This document shows, piece after piece, positions 1-12,524 of a stretch of DNA of 64,000 bases; positions within the stretch are counted from its first letter, which is position 1, and each line of letters starts with the position of its first letter. The notes under the pieces are model-generated. The model did not search any database and was not told where the DNA came from. It worked only from the letters and a program-made list of their open reading frames with translations. Origin of the DNA: Lentzea sp. NBRC 102530. GTDB lineage: Bacteria > Actinomycetota > Actinomycetes > Mycobacteriales > Pseudonocardiaceae. The stretch lies in assembly GCF_030269365.1 (NCBI RefSeq), contig NZ_BSTF01000006.1:62001-126000 (forward strand), in the 5' to 3' direction. Both the position numbers and the translations under genes were made by a program.

Positions 1-4566
<4,566 letters not shown>

Positions 4567-4640
4567 CGTGGCCTGCCGCGGGCGCGACGCGGCCGTCCCC
4601 GTGCCGCCGGGTTCGCACCACGGCGCGGGAGTGCGCGTGC

Positions 4641-5705
4641 TCAGCCGCCGAGTTCGGCCCTCGCCAGCGCGGTGCCCTCGACCCGTGCGGCGATCTTGGC
4701 GAACGCCGTGTCGCGCGAGGTCGAGGTGTCGTCGGCGAACGGCGAGAAGCCGCAGTCGTCGCACGTGCCCAGGCGGTCGGCGGGGATGAAGCGCGCGGCC
4801 TGCAGGACCCGGTCGCGCACCTCCTCCGCCGTCTCGACCCTCGGGTCGATGGGGTCGATCACGCCGACGAACACCCGCGCGTCGGACGGGGCGTGTTCGC
4901 CGATGATCCCCAGGACGCGCTCGCGGTCGGGTTCGCTGGCCAGCTGGAGGTAGAAGCGGCCCGCGTGCAGGGCGAAGAGGTCCGGCAGGAGTTCGGCGTA
5001 GTCGATGTCGGCGCTGTGGGTCGAGTCCTGGTCGCCGCCGGGACAGGTGTGGACGCCGATCCGCGTGCGTTCCTCGGCGGAGAAGCGGTCCAGCACCTGG
5101 TTGTTGAGGTCGACGAAGCTGCGCAGCAGACCTCGGCTCGGGTCCAGTTTGAGCGAGAGCCTGCCCTCGGTGAAGTCCAGCTGCACGGAAGCGGCGCCGG
5201 CGTCGAGGCAGCGGCGGATGTCGGCCTCGCTCTGGTCCACGAGGTCCGCGATGAACTCCTCGCGCGAGTACCCGGCGATGCCGTCGGCCGGGTACAGCAG
5301 GCTCAGCGCGGACGGGGCGATCACCGCCTGCTTGACCGGCAGGTGGGTGTGCTCGGAGACGCCGCGGAAGTACTTCTCCGCGAAGGAGGCGTAGCGGAAC
5401 GGACCTTCGGTCAGCCGCGGCAACTGGCGGGTGTGGCCGTCGGCGAACGGGATGACCGCGCCGTCGCCCGCGAGTGACGTGGCACCGTCGAGGGGGTAGG
5501 TGGCGAAACTCGACTTCGCCTGTTCGCCATCGGTGACGACGGGAGAACCGGTGGCCTCGAAACGGCTGACCGTGTCGGCGATCGCGGCGTGCGTGAGTGC
5601 GTCGAGCTCGGCCTGACTGATTCGACCGGAGGCGAACGCGGTCAGTCCCTGAAGCAATTCCGGGGAACGTGGAATGCTGCCGATCGGCTCGGTTGGAATG
5701 AGCAA
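4641..5705 (-). CDS. MetE-like cobalamin-independent methionine synthase family protein (C-terminal catalytic domain only)
   Basis: A protein of about 354 residues starting LLIPTEPIGSIPR, as in the short MetE-II/UROD-like methyltransferases. The four expected zinc ligands can be read: His and Cys in GVHTCPGG, Glu in LQLASEPDR and Cys in GTCDDCGF. It should therefore bind zinc and activate a thiol for methyl transfer, but it lacks the N-terminal half of full MetE, so the methyl donor is uncertain. I chose a TTG start at 5705 because AAGGGG lies five bases upstream and the family homology begins there; the open frame runs further upstream to 5801 without an obvious ribosome-binding site. It faces the PKS gene tail to tail with a 74-bp gap. 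A role in polyketide tailoring or methionine supply is only a guess. Confidence 0.85.
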   Translation of the reverse strand: MLIPTEPIGSIPRSPELLQGLTAFASGRISQAELDALTHAAIADTVSRFEATGSPVVTDGEQAKSSFATYPLDGATSLAGDGAVIPFADGHTRQLPRLTEGPFRYASFAEKYFRGVSEHTHLPVKQAVIAPSALSLLYPADGIAGYSREEFIADLVDQSEADIRRCLDAGAASVQLDFTEGRLSLKLDPSRGLLRSFVDLNNQVLDRFSAEERTRIGVHTCPGGDQDSTHSADIDYAELLPDLFALHAGRFYLQLASEPDRERVLGIIGEHAPSDARVFVGVIDPIDPRVETAEEVRDRVLQAARFIPADRLGTCDDCGFSPFADDTSTSRDTAFAKIAARVEGTALARAELGG

Positions 5706-6082
5706 GATTACCCCTTGCGGCGCGGTATGTGACAAACCGGAAATTCCGACCGAAGCTAACAGGATGATCATGGGGGAACATCCGCCCGCGATGCTCTCCA
5801 CCCGTGTGGTGGATCAAACTGCCGGTCGTTCGCTACACCCAGCCACTTGACGCCGTTGCGGTGAAAGCCTTGAGTCGCAGTGCTGAACGCGCAGATCGAT
5901 CGGCTCTTCGATCTGCTGAACCTCGGTCGAAGGATCCCGGCTCTCGTCGAACAACCGGCACGGCGCCGCCGGTCGTCCCGGACACGGCGAGGGCCAGCGC
6001 CGCAACCCGGCTCTCGGCCAAAAGTACGAAATGGCGTCTCGTGCCATCGCACCTGTTCTGAGCTGCTCCTACGGTCGTGATC
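5706..6082. other. Divergent intergenic region without a supported gene
   Basis: This 377-bp stretch separates the MetE-like gene from the next gene on the opposite strand. Short open frames on both strands disagree in frame and have no ribosome-binding site or recognisable family. The only structure I can point to is the inverted repeat at 5891-5916. Both flanking genes must have their promoters here. Confidence 0.5.
5891..5916. repeat. Inverted repeat, candidate operator
   Basis: Two perfect 9-bp arms, GCAGATCGA (5891-5899) and TCGATCTGC (5908-5916), are separated by 8 bp. It lies near the middle of the divergent region, about 185 bp from the MetE-like start and 167 bp from the next start. 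It could be a regulator site; a terminator is unlikely because no gene ends here. Confidence 0.4.
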
Positions 6083-6535
6083 ATGACTTTCGCAACGGAC
6101 AGGACCACTCCACCGCGGACCGTGAACATCGCGTTCGCCGGATTCCTGGTGTCGTGCGTTTTCGCGGTGACGTCCATCGGCGTCCTGGCGGGCACGCACG
6201 ACGACCTGGTCGACGCGCTGAGGGCGTCGGGAACGCAGCTGACCGAGGAACAGCTGCAGAGCGCGGCCACCGTCACCCAGGTGACGTTCGCGGGCATCGC
6301 ACTGGTGATCGCGTTGGTGCAGTTGTGGCTCGCGTTCAAGGTCCGCGCCGGGCGCAACTGGGCGAGGATCGTGCTGACGGTGTTCACGGTGCTCCAGGTG
6401 GGCAGCCTGTTCGTGGGGCAGGGAACGGCGACGTTGCCCGCTTACGGCGGTGCGCTCGTGGCCGCGCTCGCGGTCGTGGCCGGCTACCTGCCCACGTCCA
6501 ACGCGTACTTCGACGCTGTGAAGCAGAGGCGGTAG
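6083..6535 (+). CDS. Small integral membrane protein of unknown function
   Basis: About 150 residues with four hydrophobic stretches: near residues 15-37, after a polar loop at about 75-97, and two close to the C-terminus. The loop after the first segment (THDDLVDALRASG, then TEEQLQSAATV) is predicted to be helical and extracytoplasmic. I chose ATG 6083 over an in-frame GTG at 6077; neither has a convincing ribosome-binding site. The sensor kinase gene follows 14 bp downstream, so the two are probably co-transcribed and this protein may be linked to that signalling pair. I recognise no named family. Confidence 0.7.
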   Translation: MTFATDRTTPPRTVNIAFAGFLVSCVFAVTSIGVLAGTHDDLVDALRASGTQLTEEQLQSAATVTQVTFAGIALVIALVQLWLAFKVRAGRNWARIVLTVFTVLQVGSLFVGQGTATLPAYGGALVAALAVVAGYLPTSNAYFDAVKQRR

Positions 6536-6549
6536 CGGAGAATGTCCGC

Positions 6550-7719
6550 ATGATCGCCGCAGGGGGAACTCGACGTGGCGTGTTCGTCGCGGAGGTCACC
6601 GTGCTGCTGGTGGCGGTCGTGGTGGACGCGGTGCTGGCGAGCGGTGGCGACCGGCCGGACGGAGTGCTCGGGCCGTTGCTCACCGCGGTGGTGCCGCACG
6701 CGGGGGAGGCGACGGCGGTCCTCGCGGTGCTGCGCCGCAGGTTTCCACACCGGATCGAACTGCTGGGCGGTGTGGCCGTCGCCCTCTCCCTGCTCGGCAC
6801 GGCCGCGGCCGGTCTCGTCGAGCGGGTTTCCGCGCAGCCGCCGGTGACGGAGGTGCTGGCCGTGTTGCTGCTGGCGGGCGCGGGATGCCGCAGGCTGCGT
6901 CCCCACCGGGCGGTGGTGCTCGCCGTCGCCGCCTGCGCCACCGTCGTGCTCGCGCCGATCGTCCGGTACGGACCGGACTTCCCGGCCGCGGTGCTGCCCG
7001 TGGCCGCGGCGCTGGCGTGGGGCGCGGCGGTCGCCCTGGGCCTGATCCTGCGCGACGCCGACGCCCGGCACCGCCGCGAGCTGGGGCGGATCCGGGCCGA
7101 GGACCGTCTCCAGCTCGCCCGCGACCTGCACGACCTGGTGACTCACCACGTCACCGGGATCCTCGTGCGCACCCGTGCGGCGCAGGCACTCGCCGAGAAC
7201 CCGGCGGCACCGCACCAGAACCCGATCGACGTCTACGACGAGATCGAACAGGCGGCAGCCGAGGCGTTGACGGCGACCCGCGGTCTGGTCGGCGTGCTGC
7301 GCAGCGACGAGCCGATGCCGTCCCCGAGTCTCGTGCTGGGTGATGTGGTGCGCACGGCGGTGGGTGCGCAGGCGTCCGTGCGGGTGGCTGACGACCTCGA
7401 CGGCTTGTTGCTGCCGGCACAGGTGTCCGTCGCGCTGCACCGGGTTCTGCTGGAAGCGCTGACCAACGCCCGCCGGCACGCGCGGGCCGCGGACGTGCGC
7501 GTAACGGCCCGCTGCGACGGGGACGAGCTCGTGGTGGAGGTCGACAACGACGGCGTGCCGGCCGGTGATCCGGAGGAGGGCGGGCACGGCATCATCGGCA
7601 TGGCGGAACGGATGACCGCGCTGGGCGGAACGGTGACCGCCGGCCCGCACGGCGAGGCGGGCTGGCGGGTCACGGCGAGACTGCCGCGTGAGTTCGACGC
7701 CGTGCCGAGGGGGATCTGA
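6550..7719 (+). CDS. Two-component sensor histidine kinase, NarL/DesK type
   Basis: 389 residues. The N-terminal half holds about five or six hydrophobic segments with no periplasmic domain, so it would sense within or at the membrane. The HisKA_3 dimerisation helix follows with RDLHD; the phospho-acceptor is His194. The ATPase domain shows EALTNARRHA (N box), DNDG and GHGIIGM (G boxes). The start is ATG 6550, with GGAG about ten bases upstream. Its stop overlaps the start of the response-regulator gene (TGATG), so the two are translationally coupled and form a cognate pair. The signal is unknown; the unknown membrane protein just upstream is a candidate accessory. Confidence 0.9.
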   Translation: MIAAGGTRRGVFVAEVTVLLVAVVVDAVLASGGDRPDGVLGPLLTAVVPHAGEATAVLAVLRRRFPHRIELLGGVAVALSLLGTAAAGLVERVSAQPPVTEVLAVLLLAGAGCRRLRPHRAVVLAVAACATVVLAPIVRYGPDFPAAVLPVAAALAWGAAVALGLILRDADARHRRELGRIRAEDRLQLARDLHDLVTHHVTGILVRTRAAQALAENPAAPHQNPIDVYDEIEQAAAEALTATRGLVGVLRSDEPMPSPSLVLGDVVRTAVGAQASVRVADDLDGLLLPAQVSVALHRVLLEALTNARRHARAADVRVTARCDGDELVVEVDNDGVPAGDPEEGGHGIIGMAERMTALGGTVTAGPHGEAGWRVTARLPREFDAVPRGI

Positions 7720-8363
7720 TGACGATCCGCGTGCTGATAGCGGACGACCAGACCCTGGTCCGCACCGGCTTCCGGCTGATCCTGGACGCCGAACCGGGCG
7801 TCACGGTGATCAGCGAGGCCGCGGACGGCGAATCGGCCGTGCGCCTGGCGCGGCAGCTGCGCCCGGACGTGACGCTGATGGACATCCGGATGCCGAAGCT
7901 CGACGGCCTGCGGGCCACCGAACTGCTCGCCGGGCCGGGGGTCGAGGATCCGTTGCGCGTGCTCGTGGTCACGACCTACGACGTGGACGAGAACGTCTAC
8001 GCGGCGCTGCTCGCGGGGGCGTGCGGGTTCCTGGTCAAGGACGCCCGGCCGAGGTTGCTGGTGGAGGCGGTGCACGCCGCGGTCAGGGGAGAGGCGCTGG
8101 TCTCGCCCGCGGTCACGGTCCGGCTGCTCGCGCACTTCACCGGCGGCACCGCAGGAAACCGCTCGCACACCCCGCTGACCGGCCGGGAGCTGGACGTCGT
8201 GCTGGCGGTGGGCCGCGGCGCGACCAACGCGGAGATCGCCGACCGCCTGCACATCTCGCTGTCCACCGTGAAGTCACACCTCGCGCACGTTCAGGAGAAG
8301 ATCGGTGCCCGCAACCGCACCGAGGTCGCGATCTGGGCGTGGCGCACCGGTCTGCTCAGGTGA
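7719..8363 (+). CDS. NarL/FixJ-family response regulator
   Basis: 214 residues. The receiver domain has acidic IADDQ at the N-terminus, phospho-acceptor Asp55 in LMDIRMP, and a conserved Thr and Lys (VVTTYD, LVKDA). The C-terminal LuxR-type helix-turn-helix (about 150-205) reads LTGRELDVVLAVGRGATN then STVKSHLAHVQEKIGARN. The start codon overlaps the kinase stop. The 3' end overlaps the convergent RDD gene by 8 bp. It should be phosphorylated by the adjacent kinase and act as a DNA-binding regulator; targets cannot be read from the sequence. Confidence 0.93.
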   Translation: MTIRVLIADDQTLVRTGFRLILDAEPGVTVISEAADGESAVRLARQLRPDVTLMDIRMPKLDGLRATELLAGPGVEDPLRVLVVTTYDVDENVYAALLAGACGFLVKDARPRLLVEAVHAAVRGEALVSPAVTVRLLAHFTGGTAGNRSHTPLTGRELDVVLAVGRGATNAEIADRLHISLSTVKSHLAHVQEKIGARNRTEVAIWAWRTGLLR

Positions 8364-8829
8364 GGGCGGGCCGCCGCACCACCACGGTGCCCGCGACCAC
8401 GTCCCCGAGCCGCTGGTTGCGCGGCGTCACGGCGATGAGCACGGCACCGACCAGGCCCAGGAAGAGCCCGTCCACCACCATCAGCAGCCACCGCACGAAG
8501 TAGTCCCGCAACGACGGCTCGCCGCCGCGCAGCGTCGTGATCCGGATGCCGAGCCACCGCATCGCCGGCGTCGACCCGCCGTGCCGGTACGGGTACCAGA
8601 TCTCGATCCACAGCACCCCGAGCAGGGACACGACCGCGATCGAACTCGCTGCGACGTAAGGGAAGTGCTCGGGCGGCATGCCGAGCTTGACGAGCAGCAC
8701 CGACAGCAGGACGCCGGGGACGAGGCCCAGCACGCTCGCGACGACCAGGAGTGCGAACTCGATGACGTGCTGCGTGTACCGGCGCAGGACGATCGACCGT
8801 GCTTCGGCGTCGAGGGCCACCCGGCACAT
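8356..8829 (-). CDS. RDD family membrane protein
   Basis: 157 residues with an RDD-like core: hydrophobic helices near residues 25-50, 60-80 and 110-135, the GGSTPAMRWLGIRI motif after the second, and a C-terminal RNQRLGDVVAGTVVVR. Family members sit in the cytoplasmic membrane; some are implicated in ion exchange, but the function here is unknown. ATG 8829 has no clear Shine-Dalgarno sequence. Its tail overlaps the end of the response-regulator gene, and it may be independent of that system. Confidence 0.8.
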   Translation of the reverse strand: MCRVALDAEARSIVLRRYTQHVIEFALLVVASVLGLVPGVLLSVLLVKLGMPPEHFPYVAASSIAVVSLLGVLWIEIWYPYRHGGSTPAMRWLGIRITTLRGGEPSLRDYFVRWLLMVVDGLFLGLVGAVLIAVTPRNQRLGDVVAGTVVVRRPALT

Positions 8830-8903
8830 CCTGGCGGGGTACCGGCCGGGTTGTCCACTGACGCCCGCGGCCGAACGGCCAACGGGAGAACTCGTCGCCG
8901 GGG

Positions 8904-8934
8904 TTGCGTCTCAAGCCGCTTGAGATCCCATGAT
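8904..8934 (+). promoter_or_regulatory. MerR-type promoter with 19-bp spacer and palindromic operator
   Basis: A -35-like TTGCGT (8904-8909) and a -10-like CATGAT (8929-8934) are separated by 19 bp, the stretched spacing typical of MerR-controlled promoters. The operator palindrome TCTCAAG-CCG-CTTGAGA (8909-8925) fills the spacer. Transcription would begin near 8941-8942, which coincides with the GTG proposed as the start of the MerR gene, implying a leaderless, autoregulated mRNA. Confidence 0.65.
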
Positions 8935-8941
8935 GGGCGTC

Positions 8942-9964
8942 GTGGACGAGAACGGGCTGTACGCGATCGGCGAGGTGGCGCGCCGCACAGGGCTGAGCGT
9001 GAGCGCCATCAGGTTCTATTCGGACGAGGGCGTGGTGGCACCCGCGCGGGTCACCGATGCCGGTCATCGGCTCTACGACGTCCGTGGCGTCGCGCGGCTG
9101 GAGTTCGTGGCGACGTTGCGCGAGTTGGACACGGGACTGGAGGACATCCGCCGGCTGCTGGCGGGCGGCGTGACCCTGACGGAGCTGGCGACGGCCCACC
9201 TGGCGCGGTTGGACGAGCAGGAGCGGCGCATCCGGTCGCGGAAGGCCGTACTGCGCACGATCGCCCGCCAGCACACCGAAGCCGAGCAGGTGGTGTTGCT
9301 GCACAAGCTGGCCGGAATGTCCGATGAGGATCGTGACCGGCTGGTGGACGAGTTCTGGAACGAGATCAGCACGGGGCTGCCGGTCAGTTCCGACTTCCTC
9401 GGCCTGATGCGCAACGGTCCGCTGGTGCTGCCGGACGAACCGACGACGCAGCAGCTGGAGGCGTGGATCGAGCTGGCGGACCTGCTGCGGAACGCCGAGT
9501 TCCGCCGCACGGTGCGAGAGGCGCTGCGCGAGACGTTCTCCTCGCCAGGGGCCGCGTTCATGACGTCGTCGACGATGGTGGACGCATTCGCGAGAGGTGG
9601 CGAGATCTTGACGCGTGCGCAGGAGGCGCAGCGCGCCGGCGTTCCGGCGGACTCCGCTCACGGGCGGGAGGTCGCCGCGGCCTACGCGGCACACCTCGGG
9701 GCGCTCGCCGAGACGCCCGACGGTCCTGCGTTCCGCGTGAAGCTCGCGGCTGACGTGCTCGACGTCGAGCGGCTGCACCTGGAGTCCATCGAGGAGGCCG
9801 CGGCGCCTTCCGACCCGTACCAGCGGTACCAGTCCCTGGTCGCGATCATCGACGGCACGGCGCAGGAGGCCGCCGAGTTCATGCCCTTCGCCTGGCTGTC
9901 CGCGGCGCTCACCGCCTCCGCGGAGTGGACCGGCACGCCGGAGGCCTCGCACTCCGAGCGATGA
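8942..9964 (+). CDS. MerR-family transcriptional regulator with long C-terminal domain
   Basis: About 340 residues. The N-terminal winged helix reads LYAIGEVARRTGLSVSAIRF then FYSDEGVVAPARV, followed by a helical linker with LRELDTGLEDIRRLL. The remaining ~230 residues are acidic and helical and do not match an effector domain I know; they contain no Cys cluster for metal or redox sensing. In-frame ATG codons at 8930 and 8933 overlap the inferred -10 box, so I prefer GTG 8942. The operator inside its own promoter suggests autoregulation. It ends 18 bp from the convergent TetR gene. Ligand and other targets are unknown. Confidence 0.88.
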   Translation: MDENGLYAIGEVARRTGLSVSAIRFYSDEGVVAPARVTDAGHRLYDVRGVARLEFVATLRELDTGLEDIRRLLAGGVTLTELATAHLARLDEQERRIRSRKAVLRTIARQHTEAEQVVLLHKLAGMSDEDRDRLVDEFWNEISTGLPVSSDFLGLMRNGPLVLPDEPTTQQLEAWIELADLLRNAEFRRTVREALRETFSSPGAAFMTSSTMVDAFARGGEILTRAQEAQRAGVPADSAHGREVAAAYAAHLGALAETPDGPAFRVKLAADVLDVERLHLESIEEAAAPSDPYQRYQSLVAIIDGTAQEAAEFMPFAWLSAALTASAEWTGTPEASHSER

Positions 9965-9982
9965 CGGCCACGAGGACGCTTC

Positions 9983-10651
9983 TCAGGCGCGCGGGTTCAC
10001 GCTGCCCTGCGCCACTTGATCGCGTTGAGAGGTCGAGGGTCGGTCTCCGTCGGGAGTCAGCGACGCCAGCACGATGTGCTGAGCCGCCCGGACGGTGGCC
10101 GCGAGGCTGGAAGGGTCGCGACTCACCCGACTGCCGGCCGCGGTCATGGCACCGGAGAGCAGTTCCACGACGAGTCGCACGTCCTCGACGGCGCGGAACT
10201 CACCTCTGGTCACGCCGTCGCACACGACCGTCTCGACCTGGGCCTCGATCGTGGTGAACGGGTTCTCCGGTCCCTCCTGGAACTCGGCGACCAGCGAGGT
10301 GGCGTTCGGGAGGAACATCAGCCCCATCGCGGGGTTCGTGGACGCGGTCAGGATCTCTTCGACGATCCCCGTCAACCGGTTCGCGGCGGAGTCGGACGAG
10401 CGCGCGGCGATCGTGGTCACCAGTTCGACCAACGGCCGGCTCGCTCGCCGGGCGAGTTCCAGCACCAGCGATCGCTTGTCCTGGGCGTAGTTGTAGAGGG
10501 TGTTGCGCGCGAGGCCGGCCCGGGCCGCGATGTGGCCCATGTTGATCGAGTCGTAGTCGCGTTCGAGGAGCAGGTGCCGCATCGCCTCGGTGAGGTCGGC
10601 CCACACCATCTCGTGGTGTTCCTCGATCGTGGCGGCTCGGATCCGCGGCAT
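9983..10651 (-). CDS. TetR/AcrR-family transcriptional regulator
   Basis: 222 residues. The helix-turn-helix (about 15-60) includes YDSINMGHIAARAGLARNTLY and the family-typical NYAQDKRSLVLELA. The C-terminal ligand domain is helical. ATG 10651 is preceded by GAGGAG about nine bases upstream. It follows the SnoaL-like gene by 38 bp on the same strand, so the two form an operon. The tandem palindromes upstream of that operon (11178-11223) are its likely operator, which would make the system self-repressed until a small molecule binds. Confidence 0.92.
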   Translation of the reverse strand: MPRIRAATIEEHHEMVWADLTEAMRHLLLERDYDSINMGHIAARAGLARNTLYNYAQDKRSLVLELARRASRPLVELVTTIAARSSDSAANRLTGIVEEILTASTNPAMGLMFLPNATSLVAEFQEGPENPFTTIEAQVETVVCDGVTRGEFRAVEDVRLVVELLSGAMTAAGSRVSRDPSSLAATVRAAQHIVLASLTPDGDRPSTSQRDQVAQGSVNPRA

Positions 10652-10689
10652 CTGGTCGTTCTCCTCGCTGCTGGACGTGCTGCTGCCGC

Positions 10690-11145
10690 CTATTCTCCGG
10701 TGGACGGGTCCGCCGGTCGCGGCGCGTTCTCCTGGTGGGTCGCGGTCAGTTTGACGCGGGAGAGCCTCCACCCGCCGGGTGTGCGGATCGCCTCGTTGTC
10801 GTAGAAGCCGACGACCAGCCAGCGCGGCGCGGGGGCCTCGTCCGGGAACCAGTGCTCGGCCCGGACGTGGGCGCGGACCCTGGCGGTGTCACCGTCGATC
10901 TCGACGACGTGTCCGGTGATGGCGTGGTGCGTCGCCTTGAACGCGGAGAACGCTCCGCTCAGGCTCTGCACGTAGGCGCTCAGCGGGACGGTCATCACCG
11001 GAGTGCCTGCCACGCTGGAGAAGTCGACCGTCAGCTCGTCGGTGAACGTCTTGGCGGGCAGCGTCGTGAACTCCCGCCGGTCCGAGATGGTGGCGTAGTT
11101 GCTGATCAGCTCGATGATCTCGGCTCGGTCACTGGCGGTGCTCAT
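10690..11145 (-). CDS. SnoaL-like/NTF2-fold protein
   Basis: 151 residues with the NTF2-like layout: an N-terminal helix (ASDRAEIIELISNYATISD), the FTDELTVDFSSVAG strand, and the closing strands HHAITGHVVEIDGD, ARVRAHVRAEHWF and GGWRLSRVKLT. Such proteins act as small-molecule isomerases, dehydratases or binding proteins; the substrate cannot be told from sequence. ATG 11145 has AAGAGGAA upstream. It is the first gene of the operon with the TetR regulator and lies 33 bp from the tandem operator, so it is probably the main target of that repressor. Confidence 0.8.
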   Translation of the reverse strand: MSTASDRAEIIELISNYATISDRREFTTLPAKTFTDELTVDFSSVAGTPVMTVPLSAYVQSLSGAFSAFKATHHAITGHVVEIDGDTARVRAHVRAEHWFPDEAPAPRWLVVGFYDNEAIRTPGGWRLSRVKLTATHQENAPRPADPSTGE

Positions 11146-11177
11146 GTGTTCCTCTTCCCGCGGCCGGTCGGGTCGCT

Positions 11178-11223
11178 CTTTGCGACAACCTGTCGCGAAA
11201 CTTTAAGACAGGTTGTCGCAAAG
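11178..11223. promoter_or_regulatory. Tandem palindromic operator, probably for the adjacent TetR
   Basis: Two perfect 17-bp arms, CTTTGCGACAACCTGTC (11178-11194) and GACAGGTTGTCGCAAAG (11207-11223), are separated by 12 bp. Each arm is itself near-palindromic: GCGACA-ACC-TGTCGC (11182-11196) and GACA-GGT-TGTC (11207-11217). This reads as two TetR sites arranged head to head, directly upstream of the SnoaL-like/TetR operon. Confidence 0.7.
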
Positions 11224-11288
11224 AACAACCCGAGTGTGCGATCGCCGCCTGTCGGGCGGTGCTCAAGGCTGGGTCCGAGCGGTTCCGT

Positions 11289-11786
11289 TCAAGAACGTGC
11301 TCCGGCCCCTGCTGACGGACATGTACGCAATCCCGCCAAGGCGAAGCCGAACACGCGTCGGCGCTGGGCTTCGTCGACGTACTCGACGGCGCTCACGCCG
11401 GAGAACATCCTGAGCACGTCGTCGATCGTCGCCTCGGGGTGGACGGCGCCTGCGTCCTGCGTGCGGACGAGCAGCGGCTCACCCGCGACGCGCATCGCCT
11501 GGCGGCACGCCTGGTACCCCTCGGTCGTCCGGTTCAACGCCTCGGCGAACGCCAGCTTCGTCCCGATGTAGGCGACGAAGTTCTCAAGCCACTTCGCCAA
11601 GGCGTCCCACGGCTCGAGGTGCCCGAGGTCGGCCGCGGACCGGCACAGCGCCTCGACCGCGTCCCGGTTCACCTCGGCGACGAGGTCCTCCCGGTTGGGG
11701 AAGTTCCGGTAGAGGGTGGCGATGCTCACCTGCGCACGTCGCGCGATGTCCTCCAGGGCCGCTTGCGACCCCTGTTCCGCGAACCC
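11289..11786 (-). pseudogene. 5'-truncated TetR-family regulator
   Basis: From about 11786 downward the frame reads FAEQGSQAALEDIARRAQVS and then IATLYRNFPNREDLVAEV, the second half of a TetR helix-turn-helix, followed by a normal ligand domain ending near 11289. The expected first ~20-25 residues and any start codon are missing. The frame continues without homology into the antisense of the dehydrogenase gene. The break coincides to within a base or two with the ATG of that oppositely oriented gene. The simplest reading is a deletion that removed the intergenic promoter and the 5' end of a regulator once divergent from the dehydrogenase. Without an internal start it should not make a DNA-binding protein. 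Confidence 0.7.
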
Positions 11787-12524
11787 ATGTCCGCGAAGAA
11801 CATTGCTCTGGTCACCGGGGCGAACAAGGGCATCGGCCTGGCCACGGTCCGGCAACTGGCCGAGCTGGGCCACACGGTGTTGCTCGGCTCCCGTGATGTC
11901 GAGCAAGGGGAGAAGGCGGTGAAGGAACTGGCGGACGACGGTCTCGTGGCCCGGCCGGTGCGGTTGGACGTCACCGACGACAACTCGGTGCGCGAGGTCG
12001 CCGAGTTGGTCGAACAGGACTATGGCCGTCTCGACGTGCTGGTCAACAACGCCGGCACGCTGATCCGCAAGCCCGCCGTCGATGTGACGGCGGAGGACAT
12101 GCGGCCGGAGTTCGAGACCAACGTCTTCGGTCTCGTCCGCGTGATCCACGCGATGTTGCCGCTGTTGCGCGCGTCGCGGTCCGCGCGGATCGTCAACGTC
12201 GCGAGCGACTCGGCGATGTTCGCCAAGGCGACCGAGCAGGGCTCGATGTTCGCGCGCTCGCACGAGTCGTTCGCTTACTCCGCCTCGAAGACCGCGGTGA
12301 ACATGCTCACCGTCAAGTACGCGAACGCGTTCCTGGACGACCCCGCACTCCGGCACATCAAGGTCAACGCCGTCACCCCGGGGTATGTCGCGACCGACCT
12401 CAACGGCTTCCAGGGCGAGTTCACCACCGCGGAGGGAGCTCGAGCCTCCGTGCACTGGGCGACGGTGGGCGACGACGCGCCGACCGGCGGGTTCTTCGAC
12501 CGCGAAGGCGCCGTGGCGTGGTGA
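11787..12524 (+). CDS. Short-chain dehydrogenase/reductase
   Basis: 245 residues, a classical SDR length. It has TGANKGIG for NAD(P)H binding (residues ~10-17), NNAG (~86-89), the catalytic Ser in VASDSA and the YxxxK pair in YSASK. Substrate unknown. ATG 11787 has no ribosome-binding site, and the upstream DNA is the truncated TetR frame, so the native promoter and leader may have been lost. The stop overlaps the start of the next gene (GTGA), so the two would be translated together. Confidence 0.88.
   Translation: MSAKNIALVTGANKGIGLATVRQLAELGHTVLLGSRDVEQGEKAVKELADDGLVARPVRLDVTDDNSVREVAELVEQDYGRLDVLVNNAGTLIRKPAVDVTAEDMRPEFETNVFGLVRVIHAMLPLLRASRSARIVNVASDSAMFAKATEQGSMFARSHESFAYSASKTAVNMLTVKYANAFLDDPALRHIKVNAVTPGYVATDLNGFQGEFTTAEGARASVHWATVGDDAPTGGFFDREGAVAW

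Noticed and set aside
4567..4640. A terminator between the PKS and the MetE-like gene
   Set aside because: Only short 5-bp complementary stretches (CCGTG/CACGG) are present; too weak to call.
8930..8935. ATG at 8930 or 8933 as MerR start
   Set aside because: Both overlap the inferred -10 box of a well-formed MerR promoter, so translation from them would need another, unseen promoter.
11787..12455. The upstream continuation of the TetR remnant frame as a real N-terminus
   Set aside because: It is only the antisense of the dehydrogenase and shows no TetR first helix.
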